In this document: positions 56,438-64,000 of the stretch, one piece after another
Numbering within the stretch: position 1 is the stretch's first letter
Layout: each line of letters opens with the position of its first letter
Assembly: GCA_030762935.1 (NCBI GenBank)
Contig: CM060883.1
Location: 46,678,501-46,742,500 of the forward strand
Direction of reading: 5' to 3'
Origin: Hymenopus coronatus
Lineage: Eukaryota > Arthropoda > Insecta > Mantodea > Hymenopodidae
DNA: 64,000 nucleotides
Made by a program: the position numbers and the translations under genes
The notes under the pieces: model-generated
Seen by the model: the letters and a program-made list of their open reading frames with translations, nothing else
Databases searched by the model: none
Told to the model about the DNA's origin: nothing

Positions 56438-57289
56438 ACTTTCTCTATACGCGCTATGTACATAATGTATAGAGAATGTATTGTATTGCACCAAAAAATT
56501 CGATACCGAGATTTCACCGGAAATATATGTTTTGAGAACACCTGAATCCAAAGAAAGCAACATATGCATGTGTGTGTGTCTGTGGGCAGCATAGCTCAAA
56601 AACGAAAATGCCGATAAAAACCAAACTTGTTATTTAAGTTTGATATCTTCCAAGGATGCGACACGAATATTTTCAAGAAAATCCCCCCACCCCCCAAACT
56701 ACCCTTTACATGGAACCTTTTTCGAACATTTTGATTTTCTAAAAAATGACTAACGGTTTTGATTAAAATCCCGTGTATTACAGATATTTACATACCAAAT
56801 AAAATGTACATCTTGAATTTTATGGGAATAGCCTCTGAAGACCTCTTTAATCTGAATGAATTTTGCCGAATTTTGCCTAACTGCTAAACGGTAAGAGGTA
56901 GACAAAAGTTTAATACACAGAAAATTTAGAACACGTTAAAACACACAGTTTATGTTAAATAATTTTTTTGTGGAGTTGATCGTTTTTGAGTTATTCATTG
57001 TTTTTGACTTCACCTTTCAAAAACTTATATTTTCTCATACAGGAATTTGTCAACTCCTGTCCATATTAACAAAGGAACTTCAGTCACATAGCAATCAGCC
57101 TTGGACTATCATTTTAACCTATGGTACTCCCTTATTTCGTTTCTACTTAAAAGGAAGCAAGTAATAAGGCTTTACTGACATTTTTTTCTGGATTAGCATG
57201 AAGTAAATAGAAGCATAAACTTTTTAACAATAATATGTCGCAGAGACATAGAGAAAATCAGGCGAATGGAACACAGCAGATTTTTTTTC
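56438..57289 (+). mobile_element. H-element, full-length, inside a mariner TIR
   Basis: Hairpin end 'atacgcgctatgtacataat'. Only a short TG tract (56,566-56,580). CACAT end 'catagagaaaatcaggcgaa' and 'acacagcaga' before T8. The host TIR is known from its partner, so the insertion site is defined to within a T run. Confidence 0.87.
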
Positions 57290-57345
57290 AAACTCCGATA
57301 GGCTATAAACAAAAGACAAGTTCATAGGAAGCAATTATTTTATTA

Positions 57346-57579
57346 CTAAAAATTTTGTACACTATGGTGACTTTTCTTATTGAGACATTTATCGTACCTG
57401 TGCACAAGCTTTGTAACACCCGCTTCAAATAATGTTGCCGTCAATGATTTCAAATGAGCATTGACGTTGTTTTGAAGATTTTCGTTGGTTTGAAAGTGCT
57501 GCCCTCCTAGCCAGGTCTTCAGTTCAGGGAAAAGGTGAAAGTCGCTGGGTGCCAGGTCAGAGGATCGAAAATGTCCCAT
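57346..57579 (-). pseudogene. Mariner transposase C-terminal fragment (foldback copy 2)
   Basis: A 77-codon minus-strand remnant: SDLAPSDFHLFPELKTWLGG with the third catalytic Asp (APSD), then the C-terminal SLTATLFEAGVTKLVHRYDK followed by CLNKK. The HDNA motif with the second catalytic Asp lies at about 57,625-57,650 in another frame. The first Asp and DNA-binding domain are absent. The C-terminus is present again in opposite orientation at about 57,700-57,840 as the other arm. Confidence 0.82.
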
Positions 57580-57938
57580 TGAAATTGTTCAAGGAGCCGA
57601 TGGGTTGTGCCAGCAGTGTGGAGACGAGCGTTGTCATGGATCAACACAATTCCTGAAGTCAGCATTCTTCTTCATTTGTTTTGAATGGCTCTCCGCAAAC
57701 GTAAAGTACGAAGAAATTCAAAACAACGTCAATGCTCATTTGAAATCATTGGCGGCAACATTTTTTGAAGTAGGTATTGGAAGCTTGTGCACAGGTACGA
57801 TAAATGTGTCAATCTTTTCGGTGATTATGTTGAAAAGTAACCAAAACTGTACGAAACTTTTAGTAATATAATAATTGTTTTCTGTGAACTTGTCTTTTAT
57901 AGATAGCCAATCGGAGGTTGAAAAAAAACGGCCCTCGT

Positions 57939-58689
57939 AGATATTTTTTATAAACGGTACTTTAAATCTATCCACTTCGGTGTTTTAATTGTTTTTATCC
58001 TCCTGTAATCCTGTACCCACAAACCAATCATATAATTTACTACCTGATGTTTTCTGCATGGTCGTAACAGCATCACAAATGAACAACGCTGTCAGAATAG
58101 ACTATCCGTTTTGCTTCCACGTGTAAACACTTCATTGCTTGTCTGCCTCCCGAGGTACTGTGGGATGATTGACGTTGCAGAAAGCATTCAGTGTGAGTGC
58201 CGCTAGAGCATTCGTTATAGCGAGGCCTACCTACTCTGCGTCACTGCTTCCCAACACTTTTTCTCCGGAAAAAATAGACACGTATGACTTGTGTGCACAC
58301 CTACTTGAAGGTGCTAACCAACCTGAAAACATAATAGGAACTCTTTAATAACTAAAGCTAGGTCAGAAATTGAAGCAAATGTTATGTATGTTGCTTATTA
58401 GACTGTTTTAATTCCAATACAAATAGATGTACTTATATACACTTATATACGTATACATGTATACACACTTTAGTTCCATGTCGGCGTGAATTGGGCCACC
58501 TCTACAGTGGTTTCTTGGTTAGGGAATTCCTAGTTCGCGGTTTCGTCACACGTGGTTATGAGGAGCCGTTCATCGCCCATGGATGACACTATAGGAAGTA
58601 ATCACGACTTGCAGACGTGAAACATGGCGAATTGGTACCTGGGATCTTTTCTTTCGAGGTATGGGTGTTCTTTTACGTGCACATCACGT
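57939..58689. other. Single-copy stretch
   Basis: No gene or repeat recognised. Confidence 0.4.
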
Positions 58690-58978
58690 CTTTCTTTTGG
58701 CTGCATTTTAGAAATTGTTTGGGTGTCTTTCTGGCTTCATTATGTTTAAGTGTTCTATCCGATATGTCTTCATTATTGTATCTTCCATGCAAAATATTAC
58801 AAGTTCCTGTCTGATTTCTGTGTTGCTCATTTTGTCTTCTCGTTTGCAGTTTTTTACAGTTTGCAGGAATTTCATCTCTGTTGCCGTTAGGTTGCTCATC
58901 TTGTTTCGTTGGTATCCAGGCTTCTGAGCATATAATAAACAGGAGACAGCTATTGTTTTATGGAATTTCTACTGAGTC
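58690..58978 (-). pseudogene. LINE C-terminal fragment, TATEM region
   Basis: The minus-strand ORF 58,708-58,899 reads SNLTATEMKFLQTVKNCKRE, then DKMSNTEIRQEL. This matches the 'LTATEMKFLR...R.DK.RNE.IR.EL' segment that sits between LLYGSETW and KGRRDVGRPRKRW in the LINE group seen at 54.4 kb (family knowledge). Just upstream, in another frame, EAWIPTK-like residues (about 58,900-58,930) give the start of the conserved block, so there is a frameshift near 58,895. Broken and short. Confidence 0.65.
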
Positions 58979-58994
58979 TCTCTATTTGATTTTT

Positions 58995-59969
58995 ACTTTC
59001 TCTACACGTACAGAGTATAGAGAAGGTATTACATTCCACCCAAAAATTCGATACCGAGATTTCACCGGAAATAGGCGCTTTAGGGCCCCCTATATCCAAA
59101 AAAAGTATTTTCAGAAAAAGGACTGTGTGTGTCCGGTGTCCGTGCGACTGTGAACACGATAACTCAGAAACGGAAATTTTGGGAAAAAATCCCGGCACCC
59201 CAAACTACCCTTTAGATGGAAAAAAATTCGAAAATTTGATTTTATCAACAATGGCTTTAATGATTTGTATTAAAATGCCGTATACTAAAGATATTTATAT
59301 GGAAAACAAAATGTATATATTTATTTTTTTGCGAATAGACTCTAAAGTTTTCCTTCTTTTGAATGAATTTTGCATAACTGGTAATCCGTAAGAGATAGGC
59401 AAAAACTTATTACACAAAGAAATGAAGATCACATTAAAACACACAATTTATGCCTTATAGTTTTTTTTCGTTAAATTGACCACTTCTGAAATATTCCTTG
59501 GTAGTTGTATCAGATATAAGATATCTAAACTTTTCTCACACAGAAAGCTGTAAACTCCTGGCCCTGTATAGAAACGGATGCCTTCCACATGGTAACCGGC
59601 TTTTAAGAGATTTGACTATCGCCTTAGCCTAATGTATTCCCTTATTCCCCTTCTACCTATAGAAAAATATGTAATAAGATTATTTCTACTAGTGTCTATT
59701 TCGATTAGTAAAGTAGGTAGAAGAATAAACTTGTTAACAATGTTTATTTAAGCCCGTCTGGGAATTGTGATGGTAGCGTGTCTGCTTTACATTCAACAGG
59801 TCGTGAGTTCAACTCTCGCTTAGGGTGAGTTAGCCGGATAAGGTTTCTTCGGAGTTTTTACTTATCCTGAGAAGACAAATTTCGAGCAACTTTAAGGTCA
59901 TTTGAGCATCATTTCACCAATTTCATCAGGGATGTAAAGATAATCATGAGAATAGAACACATGATTTTT
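58995..59969 (+). mobile_element. H-element with nested SINE D
   Basis: The hairpin is shortened ('acacgtacagagtatagaga'). TG tract at 59,123-59,144, followed by a deletion of the palindrome region. Interrupted at 'aacaatgtttatttaa' by the SINE. CACAT end 'taatcatgagaatagaacac'. Confidence 0.8.
59751..59929 (+). mobile_element. SINE family D copy
   Basis: Head 'gcccgtctgggaattgtgat' and 'gtcgtgagttcaactctcgc' (B box). Body 'aggtcatttgagcatcattt'. Shorter than the copy at 32.6 kb. Confidence 0.78.
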
Positions 59970-60009
59970 TCAATTATAATAATAACTACATTGCACGACA
60001 GCTCATAAG

Positions 60010-60126
60010 AAACCTTGGCCTACCGCCCGGCCGCTGCGTTCCCCATCTCAGTCAACGACAGACACCGGCAAACCCAGGTCTCCCACTTGGCAAGCATCTA
60101 CGCTACCTCCACGCTAAGGAGATGAC
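60010..60126 (-). mobile_element. SINE family C, internally deleted
   Basis: The minus strand carries the family head ('agcgtggaggtagcg', 'gggagacctgggtttgcc') and the 3' part ('cagcggccgggcggtaggcc'). About 220 bp present in the copy at 3846-4189 are missing. Confidence 0.75.
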
Positions 60127-60157
60127 TTGCTTTTTTAATTATTCATACATATACACG

Positions 60158-60304
60158 GATTGGACACACACAGCTTTTTTTCCCCTGAAAATCCTTTTTA
60201 GTTAACATCACTTCAAAACATTAGTTCCGGTGAAATCTCGGTATCGAATTGTTGAATAAAATACAAATGCTTCCTCTATTTATAGGTAAGCAGTGGGGAA
60301 AGTA
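60158..60304 (-). mobile_element. H-element fragment, hairpin side
   Basis: Contains 'agttccggtgaaatctcggt' and a degraded hairpin end. Followed after 7 bp by the next minus copy. Confidence 0.65.
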
Positions 60305-60311
60305 AGAATTA

Positions 60312-61121
60312 TCTGATGTGCTCCATTCACATGACTTTCTCTACATCTCTGTAACAAATTACTGTTAGCAAGTTTATTCTTTTATCTATTTAATGCTAAA
60401 ACATTAGCAGAAACGGTCTTATTATCTAGTTCCTTTATAAGTAGAAGGAAAATAAGGGAATACACTAGGCTAAAACGACAGTCAAATGTTATAAAACGTG
60501 GTTGCTATGAGCTTGAAATCCATTTCTTTGCGTGGCTAAGCGTTGACAAGTTTAAATATTTTAAAACTAAAATCAATAACAAGTGATATTTCTAAAACGG
60601 CCAACCCCATAAAAAAATGTATATGAGATAAATAGTGTGATTTATCGTGATCTATATTTTCTTACGGTTTACCAGTTATGCAAAATTCAGTAACATTCAT
60701 CCAGAATAAAGAGGGGCTATTCTCAGAAAATTCAAGATATAGATTTTATTTGGCATGTAAATGTCTTAAATATGAGATTTTAATCAAAATCATTACAGCC
60801 AGTTTTGAAAAAAATCCCATGTAACGTGTAGTTTGAAGTGGGGGAATTCTCTTGAAAATCTTCATGTCGCAGCCTTGGTAGATGCTAAACTTAAATACCA
60901 AGTTTGGTGTTAATGGGTCTTTTCGTTTTTGATCTATGCTGTCCACAGACACACACATACATATACACGCACATACACGCGGACCTTTTTCTAAAATGTT
61001 TTTTTTTTGGATTCAGGAGAACCCAAAACATGTGTTTCCGGTGAAATCCCGGTATCGAATTTTGGATGCAATACAATGCCTTCTCTATACAATATGTGCA
61101 TAGTACATGCAGAGAAAGTAA
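60312..61121 (-). mobile_element. H-element, full-length copy
   Basis: CACAT end 'tctgatgtgctccattcaca'. AC tract at 60,949-60,980. Hairpin end 'caatatgtgcatagtacatg' and 'agagaaagtaa'. Confidence 0.85.
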
Positions 61122-61767
61122 TAATAAATTCTACCTACTGCCTTTTGCTAGAACAGAAGCAGGTTGTAATACCAGTGACTAGATAGAAAGATATTCCAGA
61201 CGCTGCCGTGCGCTATGTCTTTGTTTTAATTCCTAGGAGGTGGTATACGTGTATATAAATATTCGGGGATGACGTCTGCAGAAATAAATCGTAGGGACGT
61301 GAGGAAAGTGTAATTAGATGGCAGAAACCCGTTGAAAGACCCGGTGTAGGATTTCATTAGCGTGAGAGCTGGATAATCCCTCCCAAAAAGTGATCCCCTT
61401 GCTTGATATATTTGACTGACTCCTCAAACATATTTAAAATAATTTCTCTGTGGGTACTTTCTGACAGCTGAAGGAATTTATATTTTAAAAACGTTACTTT
61501 AATAACTACACACACACATAAAAGGCGACGGGGGAATTCTAGACCTCTGTAGTAAAGAACAGTTTGCATAGATTCGTCATATATATTCCTAATTACGTGT
61601 AGCATTTCAGACAGAAATAAGTTCATCTACGTAAAAAAATAAATTTAACTGAGATATAAAAAAAACAATTTCATTAAGGTAACGTCTCATTAGTGTAAGT
61701 TTTGCCAAGTAGTAGTAAATATTCTGCCGTTCGGCAGGTCCTCAAACTGTATTCGTCATTCATTTTT
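61122..61767. other. Single-copy stretch
   Basis: The 89-codon minus ORF at 61,357-61,626 has no recognisable domain. A short ACAC run lies at about 61,508-61,520. Confidence 0.4.
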
Positions 61768-62618
61768 ACTTTCTCTATACGCACTATGTACATAATGTAT
61801 AGAGAAGTATTGCACTCCACCCAAAAATTCGATACTGAGATTTCACCAGAAATATATATTTTATGTTCCCCTGTATCCAAAAAAAAAAAATTCAGAAAAA
61901 GGTCCGTGTGTCCGTGAACACGATAACTCAAAAACGAAAAGTCGGTAAAATACCAAACTTGGTATTTAAGTTTAGTATCTTCCAGGGATGCGACTTGAAG
62001 ATTTTGAGAAGAATCCCCCCACCCCAAGCTACCCTTTACATTGAACTTTTTTCGAAAATTTTGATTTTCTAAAAAATGGCTCTAACCATTTTGATTAAAA
62101 TATTGTATATTCCAGATATTTACCTGACAAATAAAATGTATATTTTGAATTTTCTGGGAATAGCCTCTGAAAACTACTTTATTTTGAGTGAAGTTTACGG
62201 AATTTTGCATAATTGCTAAACCGTAAGAGATAGACAAAAGCATACAACACAAAAACGTAGAACACATTAAAACACATAATATATGTTATATAGATTTTTT
62301 TCGTGGAGTTGATCGTTTTTGAGACATTCCTTGTTTTTGTCTTCAGGTTCGAAAAACTTAACTTTTCTCATACAGGAATTTGTCAACTCCTGTCCCTACA
62401 AACAAAGGAACTTCAGTCACATAGCAACCGCTTTTGACTATCGCCTTAACCTATGCTACTCCCTTATTTCCTTTCTACTTACAAGGAAGCAAGTAATAAG
62501 ACTATTTCTGCTAATTTTTTTCTCGATTAGCATGAAGTAAATAGAAGTATAAGCTTTTTAAAACTAATTTGTTGCAGAGATGTCGAGAAAGTCATGTGAA
62601 TGGAATACTACAGATATT
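61768..62618 (+). mobile_element. H-element, full-length copy
   Basis: Hairpin end 'acgcactatgtacataatgt'. The TG tract is reduced to a few units (61,906-61,914). The body is well conserved. CACAT end 'gagaaagtcatgtgaatg'. Confidence 0.87.
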
Positions 62619-62978
62619 TAAGGTAATGCTCCTTTGAAATTTGGAAATTTTGCAGTATTCAATATATATTATTGACATTTATACTAGTTAGTATACACAA
62701 CAATATACATAATTTTTCAATGTATCAAAATGATAGCACACATGGTTATTTAAACAATACTTTTTGTTGTAATTGAGTGTTCTATTACAAATGTGCCCCG
62801 TGATGCATTTTTAAAAATAGCCACATACAAAGATCTATTTTTACAGAAAAGCAGTTTATAAATAAACCTCCTAAACTATATTTTTAATATTAGCCCTAAT
62901 TAGTGGAGAAAAATTATTATTTTTCGTACTTTCCAAAACTCAAGATTTTTCATAATTTGATAATTTATTTATCAAAAT
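62619..62978. other. Very AT-rich stretch
   Basis: No feature recognised. Confidence 0.4.
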
Positions 62979-63975
62979 TTGATGTGTTCCATTCACGTGA
63001 CTTTCTCTACTTCTTTGCAACAAATTATTCTACTGACTTCATCTAATCGAGAACAAAATAGTAGAAACAGTTTTATTACTTGATACTTTGTCAGTAGAAG
63101 AGACATAAGGGAGTACCATAGGTTAAAGTGATAGTCAAAAGCTAGTTGCTATGTGCCTGAAGTTCCTTTGTTTGTATGGACAGAAGTTGACAAATTGCTG
63201 TTGAGAAAACTATGCTTTTCAAAGCTGAAACCAAAAACAAGGAATATCTTAAAAATGATCAACTCCACGAAAAAAAGTATATAACATAAATGGTGCGTTT
63301 TAATGTGCTCTACATTTTCTGTGTGTTAAGTTTTTGTCCATCTCTTACGGTTTAGCATTTATGCAGAAATCCGTAAAATTCATCCAGATTAGTCTTCTTA
63401 GGCTATTCCCAGAAAATTCAAGATATAAATTTTTTGTCAAAATATCTAAAATATACGAGATTTTAATTAAAATCGTTACAGCCATTTTTAAGAAAATGAA
63501 ATTTTTGAAAATTTCTCCAAGTAAAGGGTATTTTGGGGTGGAAGAATTTTCTTGAAGATCTTCGTGTCGCATCCTTGGAAGATACCAAACTTAAATACCA
63601 AGTTTGGTTTTTAACGGTCTTTTCATTTTTTTTTTAAAACAGTAACGGAGTCTGATCAGGACTCCGGTACTGTATCCCTATTTACATTTCCCCCCGTAGG
63701 TTTTACTGATTACTGGTTTACTGGTTTTACTGTTTCTTTTACAAACATATACACATTGCACAAACATATAACACCCATGCCCATTTTTGAGCTAAGCTGC
63801 CCATGGATATTTTTCTAAAAACGCTTTTTTTTTTATTCAGGGGCCTCAAAACATATATTTCCGGTGAAATCACGGTATCGAATTTTTTGGTGCATTACAA
63901 TACCTTCTCTATACACTATGTATGTATATATTACGTCTATACACTATGTATGTATATATTACGTGTAAAGAAAAG
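62979..63975 (-). mobile_element. H-element, full-length with small insert
   Basis: CACAT end 'tgatgtgttccattcacgtg'. Near the AC-tract position it carries ~155 bp of foreign sequence (63,628-63,782). The hairpin end is partly duplicated ('ctatacactatgtatgtata' occurs twice at 63,907-63,957). Confidence 0.83.
63628..63782 (-). mobile_element. Small retroposon-like insert
   Basis: A T-rich start on plus (poly-A on minus) and the short direct repeat 'cattttt' at both edges suggest retroposition. It contains an inverted repeat GGAGTC/GACTCC around TGATCA and repeated 'actggtttact'. No tRNA-like boxes found. Confidence 0.45.
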
Positions 63976-64000
63976 ACTCCATTATCAATAACAGTTTATA

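Larger units (their letters stand above)
56425..57936. mobile_element. Foldback mariner derivative, copy 2, split by an H-element
   Basis: TA-flanked (56,423 and 57,937). The left TIR CGAGGGCCGTTTT is at 56,425-56,437. The rest of that TIR (TTTTCAAACTCCGATAGGC) comes only after the nested H-element, at about 57,290. The right TIR at 57,905-57,936 reads the same inward with T8. The long arm is on the minus strand (57,340-57,700) and the short arm on the plus strand (57,700-57,900), i.e. copy 1 inverted, with the same internal junction. Confidence 0.83.

Noticed and set aside
58708..58899. Possible host gene exon
   Set aside because: The residues match the TATEM segment of a LINE C-terminus and continue upstream in another frame, so it is a retroelement relic.

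Overview
The window reads as repeat-saturated, AT-rich intergenic DNA of an animal. An arthropod, probably an insect, is my best guess. It holds mariner/Tc1 transposase relics, fragments of non-LTR retrotransposons including a C-terminus ending KGRRDVGRPRKR (common in insect elements), and at least five tRNA-derived SINE-like families. I see no operon, no ribosome-binding-site context and no intact host protein-coding gene. The species cannot be named from this sequence.

One unnamed repeat, called here the H-element, makes up roughly 40-45% of the window (my hand tally) in about 45 copies and fragments on both strands. A full copy is about 0.83-0.9 kb. Written in plus orientation, the 'hairpin end' starts with ACTTTCTCTA and runs into a palindrome centred on ACTATGTACATAGT. 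It is followed by GATTTCACCGGAAATACATG, a variable (TG)n tract, a palindrome with arms TTAAATACCAA/TTGGTATTTAA, a T-rich body, and a 'CACAT end' with TAGAGAAAGTCATGTGAATG and ACACATCAGA before T residues. The ACTTTCTCTA/TAGAGAAAGT pair is an asymmetric terminal inverted repeat. This, the hairpin end, the internal microsatellite, T-run target sites and head-to-tail neighbours recall non-autonomous Helentron/HINE (DINE-1-like) elements. That class is an inference; no Rep/helicase gene is present.

Layout. 1-8.9 kb: H-elements with nested inserts (a Penelope-like inverted repeat, a SINE with a 14-bp target duplication, a foldback mariner). 8.9-11 kb: mostly single-copy sequence and a SINE. 11-17.1 kb: three-layer nest of H-element, LINE and H-element, plus a short tandem derivative and more copies. 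17.6-19.1 kb: minisatellite of about 30 units of 49-50 bp, each carrying the RFX/X-box-like palindrome TTACCATGGTAA. 19.9-21.8 kb: two full H-elements. 21.9-23.1 kb: a 70-bp tandem array flanked by inverted tRNA-like arms and interrupted by a SINE. 23.3-29.8 kb: dense H-elements, some head to tail. 30.2-32.4 kb: a 2.2-kb TG/TATG low-complexity tract with a SINE inside. 33.3-35.1 kb: a 5'-truncated LINE with reverse transcriptase broken by one frameshift. 35.4-44.9 kb: SINEs, H-elements and two decayed mariners of one family. 44.9-48.6 kb: an inverted repeat and two TIR-bounded mariner/Tc1 relics. 48.8-64 kb: more H-elements, LINE tails, SINEs and a second foldback mariner whose T-rich TIR is split by an H-element.

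The genes do not form a pathway. The window is best read as a nesting record: mariners and LINEs inside H-elements, H-elements inside mariners and LINEs, and SINEs inside all of them.
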